Assembly: GCA_964057225.1 (NCBI GenBank)
Contig: CAXKVF010000076.1
Span: 186,001 to 250,000, forward strand
Origin: Auanema rhodensis
Taxonomy: Eukaryota; Nematoda; Chromadorea; Rhabditida; Rhabditidae
Direction: 5' to 3'
Length of the DNA: 64,000 nt
This document shows, one piece after another, positions 1-14,699 of the stretch (within the stretch, counting starts at the first letter, position 1; each line of letters begins with the position of its first letter). Under the pieces are notes generated by a model. It was not told the origin of the DNA and ran no database searches. It saw nothing but the letters and a program-made list of their open reading frames with translations. Made by a program: the position numbers and the translations under genes.

Positions 1-3000
1 TTGATATTGGTTCATGGTAACCATGACTTTGAAATTTACGTGAACTTTAATTTATGCTAATTAAATGTACACGTGATGTGCACTTGGTATGTAACTCGCT
101 TCACGTGAAAGATAAAGAGATGCGGTTTTCAAAATTAGATTCCCCATGTCCATATTAGTCTAAAAACAAATTTTTATTGATATTGGTGCATGGTAACCAT
201 GACTTTGAAATTTACGTGAACTTTAATTTATGCTAATTAAATGTACACGTGATGTGTACTTGGTATGTAACTCGCTTCACGTGAAAGATAAAGAGATGCG
301 GTTTTCAAAATTAGATTTCCCATGTCCATATTAGTCTAAAAACAAATTTTTATTGATATTGGTTCATGGTAACCATGACTTTGAAATTTACGTGAACTTT
401 AATTTATGCTAATTAAATGTACACGTGATGTGCACTTGGTATGTAACTCGCTTCACGTGAAAGATAAAGAGATGCGGTTTTCAAAATTAGATTCCCCATG
501 TCCATATTAGTCTAAAAACAAATTTTTATTGATATTGGTGCATGGTAACCATGACTTTGAAATTTACGTGAACTTTAATTTATGCTAATTAAATGTACAC
601 GTGATGTGCACTTGATATGTAACTCGCTTCACGTGAAAGATAAAGAGATGCGGTTTTCAAAATTAGATTCCCCATGTCCATATTAGTCTAAAAACAAATT
701 TTTATTGATATTGGTTCATGGTAACCATGACTTTGAAATTTACGTGAACTTTAATTTATGCTAATTAAATGTACACGTGATGTTCACTTGGTATTTAACT
801 CGCTTCACGTAAAAGATAAAGAGATGCGGTTTCCAAAATTAGATTCCCCATGTCCATATTAGTCTAAAAACAAATTTTTATTGATATTGGTGCATGGTAA
901 CCATGACTTTGAATTTTACGTGAACTTTAATTTATGCTAATTAAATGTACACGTGATGTGCACTTGGTATGTAACTCGCTTCAAGTGAAAGATAAAGAGA
1001 TGCGGTTTTCAAAATTAGATTCCCCATGTCCATATTAGTCTAAAAACAAATTTTTATTGATATTGGTGCATGGTAACCATGACTTTGAAATTTACGTGAA
1101 CTTTAATTTATGCTAATTAAATGTACACGTGATGTGCACTTGGTATGTAACTCGCTTCACGTGAAAGATAAAGAGATGCGGTTTTCAAAATTAGATTCCC
1201 CATGTCCATATTAGTCTAAAAACAAATTTTTATTGATATTGCTTCATGGTAACCATGACTTTGAAATTTACGTGAACTTTAATTTATGCTAATTAAATGT
1301 ACACGTGATGTGCACTTGGTATGTAACTCGCTTCACGTGAAAGATAAAGAGATGCGGTTTTCAAAATTAGATTCCCCATGTCCATATTAGTCTAAAAACA
1401 AATTTGTATTGATATTGGTTCATGGTAACCATGACTTTGAAATTTACGTGAACTTTAATTTATGCTAATTAAATGTACACGTGATGTGCACTTGGTATGT
1501 AACTCGCTTCACGTGAAAGATAAAGAGATGCGGTTTTCAAAATTAGATTCCCCATGTCCATATTAGTCTAAAAACAAATTTTTATTGATATTGGTGCATG
1601 GTAACCATGACTTTGAAATTTACGTGAACTTTAATTTATGCTAATTAAATGTACACGTGATGTGTACTTGGTATGTAACTCGCTTCACGTGAAAGATAAA
1701 GAGATGCGGTTTTCAAAATTAGATTCCCCATGTCCATATTAGTCTAAAAACAAATTTTTATTGATATTGGTTCATGGTAACCATGACTTTGAAATTTACG
1801 TGAACTTTAATTTATGCTAATTAAATGTACACGTGATGTGCACTTGGTATGTAACTCGCTTCACGTGAAAGATAAAGAGATGCGGTTTTCAAAATTAGAT
1901 TCCCCATGTCCATATTAGTCTAAAAACAAATTTTTATTGATATTGGTGCATGGTAACCATGACTTTGAAATTTACGTGAACTTTAATTTATGCTAATTAA
2001 ATGTACACGTGATGTGCACTTGGTATGTAACTCGCTTCACGTGAAAGATAAAGAGATGCGGTTTTCAAAATTAGATTCCCCATGTCCATATTAGTCTAAA
2101 AACAAATTTGTATTGATATTGGTTCATGGTAACCATGACTTTGAAATTTACGTGAACTTTAATTTATGCTAATTAAATGTACACGTGATGTGCACTTGGT
2201 ATGTAACTCGCTTCACGTGAAAGATAAAGAGATGCGGTTTTCAAAATTAGATTCCCCATGTCCATATTAGTCTAAAAACAAATTTTTATTGATATTGGTG
2301 CATGGTAACCATGACTTTGAAATTTACGTGAACTTTAATTTATGCTAATTAAATGTACACGTGATGTGTACTTGGTATGTAACTCGCTTCACGTGAAAGA
2401 TAAAGAGATGCGGTTTTCAAAATTAGATTTCCCATGTCCATATTAGTCTAAAAACAAATTTTTATTGATATTGGTTCATGGTAACCATGACTTTGAAATT
2501 TACGTGAACTTTAATTTATGCTAATTAAATGTACACGTGATGTGCACTTGGTATGTAACTCGCTTCACGTGAAAGATAAAGAGATGCGGTTTTCAAAATT
2601 AGATTCCCCATGTCCATATTAGTCTAAAAACAAATTTTTATTGATATTGGTGCATGGTAACCATGACTTTGAAATTTACGTGAACTTTAATTTATGCTAA
2701 TTAAATGTACACGTGATGTGCACTTGATATGTAACTCGCTTCACGTGAAAGATAAAGAGATGCGGTTTTCAAAATTAGATTCCCCATGTCCATATTAGTC
2801 TAAAAACAAATTTTTATTGATATTGGTTCATGGTAACCATGACTTTGAAATTTACGTGAACTTTAATTTATGCTAATTAAATGTACACGTGATGTTCACT
2901 TGGTATTTAACTCGCTTCACGTAAAAGATAAAGAGATGCGGTTTCCAAAATTAGATTCCCCATGTCCATATTAGTCTAAAAACAAATTTTTATTGATATT

Positions 3001-4224
3001 GGTGCATGGTAACCATGACTTTGAATTTTACGTGAACTTTAATTTATGCTAATTAAATGTACACGTGATGTGCACTTGGTATGTAACTCGCTTCAAGTGA
3101 AAGATAAAGAGATGCGGTTTTCAAAATTAGATTCCCCATGTCCATATTAGTCTAAAAACAAATTTTTATTGATATTGGTGCATGGTAACCATGACTTTGA
3201 AATTTACGTGAACTTTAATTTATGCTAATTAAATGTACACGTGATGTGCACTTGGTATGTAACTCGCTTCACGTGAAAGATAAAGAGATGCGGTTTTCAA
3301 AATTAGATTCCCCATGTCCATATTAGTCTAAAAACAAATTTTTATTGATATTGCTTCATGGTAACCATGACTTTGAAATTTACGTGAACTTTAATTTATG
3401 CTAATTAAATGTACACGTGATGTGCACTTGGTATGTAACTCGCTTCACGTGAAAGATAAAGAGATGCGGTTTTCAAAATTAGATTCCCCATGTCCATATT
3501 AGTCTAAAAACAAATTTGTATTGATATTGGTTCATGGTAACCATGACTTTGAAATTTACGTGAACTTTAATTTATGCTAATTAAATGTACACGTGATGTG
3601 CACTTGGTATGTAACTCGCTTCACGTGAAAGATAAAGAGATGCGGTTTTCAAAATTAGATTCCCCATGTCCATATTAGTCTAAAAACAAATTTTTATTGA
3701 TATTGGTGCATGGTAACCATGACTTTGAAATTTACGTGAACTTTAATTTATGCTAATTAAATGTACACGTGATGTGTACTTGGTATGTAACTCGCTTCAC
3801 GTGAAAGATAAAGAGATGCGGTTTTCAAAATTAGATTCCCCATGTCCATATTAGTCTAAAAACAAATTTTTATTGATATTGGTTCATGGTAACCATGACT
3901 TTGAAATTTACGTGAACTTTAATTTATGCTAATTAAATGTACACGTGATGTGCACTTGGTATGTAACTCGCTTCACGTGAAAGATAAAGAGATGCGGTTT
4001 TCAAAATTAGATTCCCCATGTCCATATTAGTCTAAAAACAAATTTTTATTGATATTGGTGCATGGTAACCATGACTTTGAAATTTACGTGAACTTTAATT
4101 TATGCTAATTAAATGTACACGTGATGTGCACTTGGTATGTAACTCGCTTCACGTGAAAGATAAAGAGATGCGGTTTTCAAAATTAGATTCCCCATGTCCA
4201 TATTAGTCTAAAAACAAATTTTTA
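1..4224 (+). repeat. 12-monomer (2112-bp) higher-order repeat, two tandem copies
   Basis: Monomers 1-12 (1-2112) and 13-24 (2113-4224) carry the same private variants in the same order. One monomer has GTTCAC, TATTTAAC, CGTAAAAG and TTTCC (705-880 and 2817-2992). The next has GAATTTTACG and TCAAGTG (881 and 2993). Then comes TTGCTTCAT (1233 and 3345), then a GTATTG start (about 1400 and 3512), and an AGATTTCCC variant (about 316 and 2428). All pairs are 2112 bp apart. A third copy begins at 4225 but diverges, with TATGTAAC instead of TATTTAAC. This indicates recent tandem duplication of a multi-monomer block. Confidence 0.9.
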
Positions 4225-5029
4225 TTGATATTGGTTCATGGTAACCATGACTTTGAAATTTACGTGAACTTTAATTTATGCTAATTAAATGTACACGTGA
4301 TGTTCACTTGGTATGTAACTCGCTTCACGTAAAAGATAAAGAGATGCGGTTTCCAAAATTAGATTCCCCATGTCCATATTAGTCTAAAAACAAATTTTTA
4401 TTGATATTGGTGCATGGTAACCATGACTTTGAATTTTACGTGAACTTTAATTTATGCTAATTAAATGTACACGTGATGTGCACTTGGTATGTAACTCGCT
4501 TCAAGTGAAAGATAAAGAGATGCGGTTTTCAAAATTAGATTCCCCATGTCCATATTAGTCTAAAAACAAATTTTTATTGATATTGGTGCATGGTAACCAT
4601 GACTTTGAAATTTACGTGAACTTTAATTTATGCTAATTAAATGTACACGTGATGTGCACTTGGTATGTAACTCGCTTCACGTGAAAGATAAAGAGATGCG
4701 GTTTTCAAAATTAGATTCCCCATGTCCATATTAGCCTAAAAACAAATAATTATTGATATTGGTGCATGGTAACCATGACTTTGAAATTTACGTGAACTTT
4801 AATTTATGCTAATTAAATGTACACGTGATGTGTACTTGGTATGTAACTCGCTTCACGTGAAAGATAAAGAGATGCGGTTTTCAAAATTAGATTCCCCATG
4901 TCCATATTAGTCTAAAAACAAATTTTTATTGATATTGGTTCATGGTAACCATGACTTTGAAATTTACGTGAACTTTAATTTATGCTAATTAAATGTACAC
5001 GTGATGTGCACTTGGTATGTAACTCGCTT
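1..5029 (+). repeat. 176-bp satellite array, forward orientation (about 28.6 monomers)
   Basis: Head-to-tail monomers start with TTGATATTGG at 1, 177, 353, 529 and every 176 bp after that, up to 4929, where the last one breaks off at 5029. The monomer is about 32% G+C by hand count. Internal landmarks in the first copy are the dyad CATGGTAACCATG at 13-25, an ACGTG core at 38-42, CACGTG at 70-75, GTGCAC at 78-83 and the palindrome TTCACGTGAA at 100-109. Copies differ by a few point substitutions each. Because 176 is not a multiple of three and stops are frequent, the array carries no long reading frame. It is very probably heterochromatic or centromere-like satellite, although nothing in the sequence proves a chromosomal role. 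Confidence 0.97.
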
Positions 5030-8000
5030 AATTAATTTTGAAATTTTGATTTTGAAAACCGCATCTCTTTATCTTTCACGTGAAGCGAGTTACATACCAA
5101 GTGCACATCACGTGTACATTTAATTAGCATAAATTAAAGTTCACGTAAATTTCAAAGTCATGGTTACCATGCACCAATATCAATAAAAATTTGTTTTTAG
5201 ACTAATATGGACATGGGGAATCTAATTTTGAAAACCGCATCTCTTTATCTTTCACTTGAAGCGAGTTACATACCAAGTGCACATCACGTGTACATTTAAT
5301 TAGCATAAATTAAAGTTCACGTAAAATTCAAAGTCATGGTTACCATGCACCAATATCAATAAAAATTTGTTTTTAGACTAATATGGACATGGGGAATCTA
5401 ATTTTGGAAACCGCATCTCTTTATCTTTTACGTGAAGCGAGTTACATACCAAGTGAACATCACGTGTACATTTAATTAGCATAAATTAAAGTTCACGTAA
5501 ATTTCAAAGTCATGGTTACCATGAACCAATATCAATAAAAATTTGTTTTTAGACTAATATGGACATGGGGAATCTAATTTTGAAAACCGCATCTCTTTAT
5601 CTTTCACGTGAAGCGAGTTACATACCAAGTGCACATCACGTGTACATTTAATTAGCATAAATTAAAGTTCACGTAAATTTCAAAGTCATGGTTACCATGC
5701 ACCAATATCAATAAAAATTTGTTTTTAGACTAATATGGACATGGGGAATCTAATTTTGAAAACCGCATCTCTTTATCTTTCACGTGAAGCGAGTTACATA
5801 CCAAGTGCACATCACGTGTACATTTAATTAGCATAAATTAAAGTTCACGTAAATTTCAAAGTCATGGTTACCATGAACCAATATCAATAAAAATTTGTTT
5901 TTAGACTAATATGGACATGGGGAATCTAATTTTGAAAACCGCATCTCTTTATCTTTCACGTGAAGCGAGTTACATACCAAGTACACATCACGTGTACATT
6001 TAATTAGCATAAATTAAAGTTCACGTAAATTTCAAAGTCATGGTTACCATGCACCAATATCAATAAAAATTTGTTTTTAGACTAATATGGACATGGGGAA
6101 TCTAATTTTGAAAACCGCATCTCTTTATCTTTCACGTGAAGCGAGTTACATACCAAGTGCACATCACGTGTACATTTAATTAGCATAAATTAAAGTTCAC
6201 GTAAATTTCAAAGTCATGGTTACCATGAACCAATATCAATACAAATTTGTTTTTAGACTAATATGGACATGGGGAATCTAATTTTGAAAACCGCATCTCT
6301 TTATCTTTCACGTGAAGCGAGTTACATACCAAGTGCACATCACGTGTACATTTAATTAGCATAAATTAAAGTTCACGTAAATTTCAAAGTCATGGTTACC
6401 ATGCACCAATATCAATAAAAATTTGTTTTTAGACTAATATGGACATGGGGAATCTAATTTTGAAAACCGCATCTCTTTATCTTTCACGTGAAGCGAGTTA
6501 CATACCAAGTGCACATCACGTGTACATTTAATTAGCATAAATTAAAGTTCACGTAAATTTCAAAGTCATGGTTACCATGAAGCAATATCAATAAAAATTT
6601 GTTTTTAGACTAATATGGACATGGGGAATCTAATTTTGAAAACCGCATCTCTTTATCTTTCACGTGAAGCGAGTTACATACCAAGTGCACATCACGTGTA
6701 CATTTAATTAGCATAAATTAAAGTTCACGTAAATTTCAAAGTCATGGTTACCATGCACCAATATCAATAAAAATTTGTTTTTAGACTAATATGGACATGG
6801 GGAATCTAATTTTGAAAACCGCATCTCTTTATCTTTCACTTGAAGCGAGTTACATACCAAGTGCACATCACGTGTACATTTAATTAGCATAAATTAAAGT
6901 TCACGTAAAATTCAAAGTCATGGTTACCATGCACCAATATCAATAAAAATTTGTTTTTAGACTAATATGGACATGGGGAATCTAATTTTGGAAACCGCAT
7001 CTCTTTATCTTTTACGTGAAGCGAGTTAAATACCAAGTGAACATCACGTGTACATTTAATTAGCATAAATTAAAGTTCACGTAAATTTCAAAGTCATGGT
7101 TACCATGAACCAATATCAATAAAAATTTGTTTTTAGACTAATATGGACATGGGGAATCTAATTTTGAAAACCGCATCTCTTTATCTTTCACGTGAAGCGA
7201 GTTACATATCAAGTGCACATCACGTGTACATTTAATTAGCATAAATTAAAGTTCACGTAAATTTCAAAGTCATGGTTACCATGCACCAATATCAATAAAA
7301 ATTTGTTTTTAGACTAATATGGACATGGGGAATCTAATTTTGAAAACCGCATCTCTTTATCTTTCACGTGAAGCGAGTTACATACCAAGTGCACATCACG
7401 TGTACATTTAATTAGCATAAATTAAAGTTCACGTAAATTTCAAAGTCATGGTTACCATGAACCAATATCAATAAAAATTTGTTTTTAGACTAATATGGAC
7501 ATGGGAAATCTAATTTTGAAAACCGCATCTCTTTATCTTTCACGTGAAGCGAGTTACATACCAAGTACACATCACGTGTACATTTAATTAGCATAAATTA
7601 AAGTTCACGTAAATTTCAAAGTCATGGTTACCATGCACCAATATCAATAAAAATTTGTTTTTAGACTAATATGGACATGGGGAATCTAATTTTGAAAACC
7701 GCATCTCTTTATCTTTCACGTGAAGCGAGTTACATACCAAGTGCACATCACGTGTACATTTAATTAGCATAAATTAAAGTTCACGTAAATTTCAAAGTCA
7801 TGGTTACCATGAACCAATATCAATACAAATTTGTTTTTAGACTAATATGGACATGGGGAATCTAATTTTGAAAACCGCATCTCTTTATCTTTCACGTGAA
7901 GCGAGTTACATACCAAGTGCACATCACGTGTACATTTAATTAGCATAAATTAAAGTTCACGTAAATTTCAAAGTCATGGTTACCATGCACCAATATCAAT

Positions 8001-8040
8001 AAAAATTTGTTTTTAGACTAATATGGACATGGGGAATCTA
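1937..8040. repeat. Large inverted duplication (palindrome) of satellite
   Basis: Variants left of the inversion reappear in mirror order to its right with a constant coordinate sum. The TCAAGTG substitution at 4504 pairs with 5256 (sum 9760), and GTTCAC at 4304 pairs with GTGAAC at 5456 (sum 9760). Beyond a one-monomer indel the sum becomes 9936: TTGCTTCAT at 3354 pairs with 6582, and GTTCAC at 2896 pairs with 7040. The TATGTAAC versus TATTTAAC difference between successive units is also mirrored. The arms are roughly 1937-4711 and 5049-8040, with a 337-bp unpaired spacer. Beyond this the variant order no longer matches. Confidence 0.88.
5030..5048. other. Satellite inversion junction with A/T-only filler-like sequence
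   Basis: The forward monomer stops at AACTCGCTT (ending 5029) and the reverse monomer resumes at ATTTTGAAAACC (from 5049). The 19 bases between fit neither orientation. They contain two further copies of an AATTTTGA-like string that also occurs at the resuming monomer edge. This looks like end-joining or template switching with microhomology. Confidence 0.85.
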
Positions 8041-11000
8041 ATTTTGAAAACCGCATCTCTTTATCTTTCACGTGAAGCGAGTTACATACCAAGTGCACAT
8101 CACGTGTACATTTAATTAGCATAAATTAAAGTTCACGTAAATTTCAAAGTCATGGTTACCATGAACCAATATCAATACAAATTTGTTTTTAGACTAATAT
8201 GGACATGGGGAATCTAATTTTGAAAACCGCATCTCTTTATCTTTCACGTGAAGCGAGTTACATACCAAGTGCACATCACGTGTACATTTAATTAGCATAA
8301 ATTAAAGTTCACGTAAAATTCAAAGTCATGGTTACCATGCACCAATATCAATAAAAATTTGTTTTTAGACTAATATGGACATGGGGAATCTAATTTTGAA
8401 AACCGCATCTCTTTATCTTTCACGTGAAGCGAGTTACATACCAAGTACACATCACGTGTACATTTAATTAGCATAAATTAAAGTTCACGTAAATTTCAAA
8501 GTCATGGTTACCATGCACCAATATCAATAAAAATTTGTTTTTAGACTAATATGGACATGGGGAATCTAATTTTGAAAACCGCATCTCTTTATCTTTCACG
8601 TGAAGCGAGTTACATACCAAGTGCACATCACGTGTACATTTAATTAGCATAAATTAAAGTTCACGTAAATTTCAAAGTCATGGTTACCATGAACCAATAT
8701 CAATACAAATTTGTTTTTAGACTAATATGGACATGGGGAATCTAATTTTGAAAACCGCATCTCTTTATCTTTCACGTGAAGCGAGTTACATACCAAGTGC
8801 ACATCACGTGTACATTTAATTAGCATAAATTAAAGTTCACGTAAATTTCAAAGTCATGGTTACCATGCACCAATATCAATAAAAATTTGTTTTTAGACTA
8901 ATATGGACATGGGGAATCTAATTTTGAAAACCGCATCTCTTTATCTTTCACGTGAAGCGAGTTACATACCAAGTGCACATCACGTGTACATTTAATTAGC
9001 ATAAATTAAAGTTCACGTAAATTTCAAAGTCATGGTTACCATGAAGCAATATCAATAAAAATTTGTTTTTAGACTAATATGGACATGGGGAATCTAATTT
9101 TGAAAACCGCATCTCTTTATCTTTCACGTGAAGCGAGTTACATACCAAGTGCACATCACGTGTACATTTAATTAGCATAAATTAAAGTTCACGTAAATTT
9201 CAAAGTCATGGTTACCATGCACCAATATCAATAAAAATTTGTTTTTAGACTAATATGGACATGGGGAATCTAATTTTGAAAACCGCATCTCTTTATCTTT
9301 CACGTGAAGCGAGTTACATACCAAGTACACATCACGTGTACATTTAATTAGCATAAATTAAAGTTCACGTAAATTTCAAAGTCATGGTTACCATGCACCA
9401 ATATCAATAAAAATTTGTTTTTAGACTAATATGGACATGGGGAATCTAATTTTGAAAACCGCATCTCTTTATCTTTCACGTGAAGCGAGTTACATACCAA
9501 GTGCACATCACGTGTACATTTAATTAGCATAAATTAAAGTTCACGTAAATTTCAAAGTCATGGTTACCATGAACCAATATCAATACAAATTTGTTTTTAG
9601 ACTAATATGGACATGGGGAATCTAATTTTGAAAACCGCATCTCTTTATCTTTCACGTGAAGCGAGTTACATACCAAGTGCACATCACGTGTACATTTAAT
9701 TAGCATAAATTAAAGTTCACGTAAATTTCAAAGTCATGGTTACCATGCACCAATATCAATAAAAATTTGTTTTTAGACTAATATGGACATGGGGAATCTA
9801 ATTTTGAACACCGCATCTCTTTATCTTTCACGTGAAGCGAGTTACATACCAAGTGCACATCACGTGTACATTTAATTAGCATAAATTAAAGTTCACGTAA
9901 ATTTCAAAGTCATGGTTACCATGAAGCAATATCAATAAAAATTTGTTTTTAGACTAATATGGACATGGGGAATCTAATTTTGAAAACCGCATCTCTTTAT
10001 CTTTCACGTGAAGCGAGTTACATACCAAGTGCACATCACGTGTACATTTAATTAGCATAAATTAAAGTTCACGTAAATTTCAAAGTCATGGTTACCATGC
10101 ACCAATATCAATAAAAATTTGTTTTTAGACTAATATAGACATGGGGAATCTAATTTTGAAAACCGCATCTCTTTATCTTTCACTTGAAGCGAGTTACATA
10201 CCAAGTGCACATCACGTGTACATTTAATTAGCATAAATTAAAGTTCACGTAAAATTCAAAGTCATGGTTACCATGCACCAATATCAATAAAAATTTGTTT
10301 TTAGACTAATATGGACATGGGGAATCTAATTTTGGAAACCGCATCTCTTTATCTTTTACGTGAAGCGAGTTACATACCAAGTGAACATCACGTGTACATT
10401 TAATTAGCATAAATTAAAGTTCACGTAAATTTCAAAGTCATGGTTACCATGAACCAATATCAATAAAAATTTGTTTTAAGACTAATATGGACATGGGGAA
10501 TCTAATTTTGAAAACCGCATCTCTTTATCTTTCACGTGAAGCGAGTTACATACCAAGTGCACATCACGTGTACATTTAATTAGCATAAATTAAAGTTCAC
10601 GTAAATTTCAAAGTCATGGTTACCATGCACCAATATCAATAAAAATTTGTTTTTAGACTAATATGGACATGGGGAATCTAATTTTGAAAACCGCATCTCT
10701 TTATCTTTCACGTGAAGCGAGTTACATACCAAGTGCACATCACGTGTACATTTAATTAGCATAAATTAAAGTTCACGTAAATTTCAAAGTCATGGTTACC
10801 ATGAACCAATATCAATAAAAATTTGTTTTTAGACTAATATGGACATGGGGAATCTAATTTTGAAAACCGCATCTCTTTATCTTTCACGTGAAGCGAGTTA
10901 CATACCAAGTGCACATCACGTGTACATTTAATTAGCATAAATTAAAGTTCACGTAAATTTCAAAGTCATGGTTACCATGAAGCAATATCAATAAAAATTT

Positions 11001-14000
11001 GTTTTTAGACTAATATGGACATGGGGAATCTAATTTTGAAAACCGCATCTCTTTATCTTTCACGTGAAGCGAGTTACATACCAAGTGCACATCACGTGTA
11101 CATTTAATTAGCATAAATTAAAGTTCACGTAAATTTCAAAGTCATGGTTACCATGCACCAATATCAATAAAAATTTGTTTTTAGACTAATATGGACATGG
11201 GGAATCTAATTTTGAAAACCGCATCTCTTTATCTTTCACGTGAAGCGAGTTACATACCAAGTGCACATCACGTGTACATTTAATTAGCATAAATTAAAGT
11301 TCACGTAAATTTCAAAGTCATGGTTACCATGCACCAATATCAATAAAAATTTGTTTTTAGACTAATATGGACATGGGGAATCTAATTGTGAAAACCGCAT
11401 CTCTTTATCTTTCACTTGAAGCGAGTTACATACCAAGTGCACATCACGTATACATTTAATTAGCATAAATTAAAGTTCACGTAAATTTCAAAGTCATGGT
11501 TACCATGCACCAATATCAATAAAAATTTGTTTTTAGACTAATATGGACATGGGGAATCTAATTTTGAAAACCGCATCTCTTTATCTTTCACTTGAAGCGA
11601 GTTACATACCAAGTGCACATCACGTGTACATTTAATTAGCATAAATTAAAGTTCACGTAAAATTCAAAGTCATGGTTACCATGCACCAATATCAATAAAA
11701 ATTTGTTTTTAGACTAATATGGACATGGGGAATCTAATTTTGGAAACCGCATCTCTTTATCTTTTACGTGAAGCGAGTTACATACCAAGTGAACATCACG
11801 TGTACATTTAATTAGCATAAATTAAAGTTCACGTAAATTTCAAAGTCATGGTTACCATGAACCAATATCAATAAAAATTTGTTTTTAGACTAATATGGAC
11901 ATGGGGAATCTAATTTTGAAAACCGCATCTCTTTATCTTTCACGTGAAGCGAGTTACATACCAAGTGCACATCACGTGTACATTTAATTAGCATAAATTA
12001 AAGTTCACGTAAATTTCAAAGTCATGGTTACCATGCACCAATATCAATAAAAATTTGTTTTTAGACTAATATCGACATGGGGAATCTAATTTTGAAAACC
12101 GCATCTCTTTATCTTTCACGTGAAGCGAGTTACATACCAAGTGCACATCACGTGTACATTTAATTAGCATAAATTAAAGTTCACGTAAATTTCAAAGTCA
12201 TGGTTACCATGAACCAATATCAATAAAAATTTGTTTTTAGACTAATATGGACATGGGAAATCTAATTTTGAAAACCGCATCTCTTTATCTTTCACGTGAA
12301 GCGAGTTACATACCAAGTACACATCACGTGTACATTTAATTAGCATAAATTAAAGTTCACGTAAATTTCAAAGTCATGGTTACCATGCACCAATATCAAT
12401 AAAAATTTGTTTTTAGACTAATATGGACATGGGGAATCTAATTTTGAAAACCGCATCTCTTTATCTTTCACGTGAAGCGAGTTACATACCAAGTGCACAT
12501 CACGTGTACATTTAATTAGCATAAATTAAAGTTCACGTAAATTTCAAAGTCATGGTTACCATGAACCAATATCAATACAAATTTGTTTTTAGACTAATAT
12601 GGACATGGGGAATCTAATTTTGAAAACCGCATCTCTTTATCTTTCACGTGAAGCGAGTTACATACCAAGCGCACATCACGTGTACATTTAATTAGCATAA
12701 ATTAAAGTTCACGTAAATTTCAAAGTCATGGTTACCATGCACCAATATCAATAAAAATTTGTTTTTAGACTAATATGGACATGGGGAATCTAATTTTGAA
12801 AACCGCATCTCTTTATCTTTCACGTGAAGCGAGTTACATACCAAGTGCACATCACGTGTACATTTAATTAGCATAAATTAAAGTTCACGTAAATTTCAAA
12901 GTCATGGTTACCATGAAGCAATATCAATAAAAATTTGTTTTTAGACTAATATGGACATGGGGAATCTAATTTTGAAAACCGCATCTCTTTATCTTTCACG
13001 TGAAGCGAGTTACATACCAAGTGCACATCACGTGTACATTTAATTAGCATAAATTAAAGTTCACGTAAATTTCAAAGTCATGGTTACCATGCACCAATAT
13101 CAATAAAAATTTGTTTTTAGACTAATATGGACATGGGGAATCTAATTTTGAAAACCGCATCTCTTTATCTTTCACGTGAAGCGAGTTACATACCAAGTAC
13201 ACATCACGTGTACATTTAATTAGCATAAATTAAAGTTCACGAAAATTTCAAAGTCATGGTTACCATGCACCAATATCAATAAAAATTTGTTTTTAGACTA
13301 ATATGGACATGGGGAATCTAATTTTGAAAACCGCATCTCTTTATCTTTCACGTGAAGCGAGTTACATACCAAGTGCACATCACGTGTACATTTAATTAGC
13401 ATAAATTAAAGTTCACGTAAATTTCAAAGTCATGGTTACCATGAACCAATATCAATACAAATTTGTTTTTAGACTAATATGGACATGGGGAATCTAATTT
13501 TGAAAACCGCATCTCTTTATCTTTCACGTGAAGCGAGTTACATACCAAGTGCACATCACGTGTACATTTAATTAGCATAAATTAAAGTTCACGTAAATTT
13601 CAAAGTCATGGTTACCATGCACCAATATCAATAAAAATTTGTTTTTAGACTAATATGGACATGGGGAATCTAATTTTGAAAACCGCATCTCTTTATCTTT
13701 CACGTGAAGCGAGTTACATACCAAGTGCACATCACGTGTACATTTAATTAGCATAAATTAAAGTTCACGTAAATTTCAAAGTCATGGTTACCATGAAGCA
13801 ATATCAATAAAAATTTGTTTTTAGACTAATATGGACATGGGGAATCTAATTTTGAAAACCGCATCTCTTTATCTTTCACGTGAAGCGAGTTACATACCAA
13901 GTGCACATCACGTGTACATTTAATTAGCATAAATTAAAGTTCACGTAAATTTCAAAGTCATGGTTACCATGCACCAATATCAATAAAAATTTGTTTTTAG

Positions 14001-14699
14001 ACTAATATGGACATGGGGAATCTAATTTTAAAAACCGCATCTCTTTATCTTTCACTTGAAGCGAGTTACATACCAAGTGCACATCACGTGTACATTTAAT
14101 TAGCATAAATTAAAGTTCACGTAAAATTCAAAGTCATGGTTACCATGCACCAATATCAATAAAAATTTGTTTTTAGACTAATATGGACATGGGGAATCTA
14201 ATTTTGGAAACCGCATCTCTTTATCTTTTACGTGAAGCGAGTTACATACCAAGTGCACATCACGTGTACATTTAATTAGCATAAATTAAAGTTCACGTAA
14301 ATTTCAAAGTCATGGTTACCATGAACCAATATCAATAAAAATTTGTTTTTAGACTAATATGGACATGGGGAATCTAATTTTGAAAACCGCATCTCTTTAT
14401 CTTTCACGTGAAGCGAGTTACATACCAAGTGCACATCACGTGTACATTTAATTAGCATAAATTAAAGTTCACGTAAATTTCAAAGTCATGGTTACCATGC
14501 ACCAATATCAATAAAAATTTGTTTTTAGACTAATATGGACATGGGGAATCTAATTTTGAAAACCGCATCTCTTTATCTTTCACGTGAAGCGAGTTACATA
14601 CCAAGTGCACATCACGTGTGCATTTAATTAGCATAAATTAAAGTTCACGTAAATTTCAAAGTCATGGTTACCATGAACCAATATCAATAAAAATTTGTT

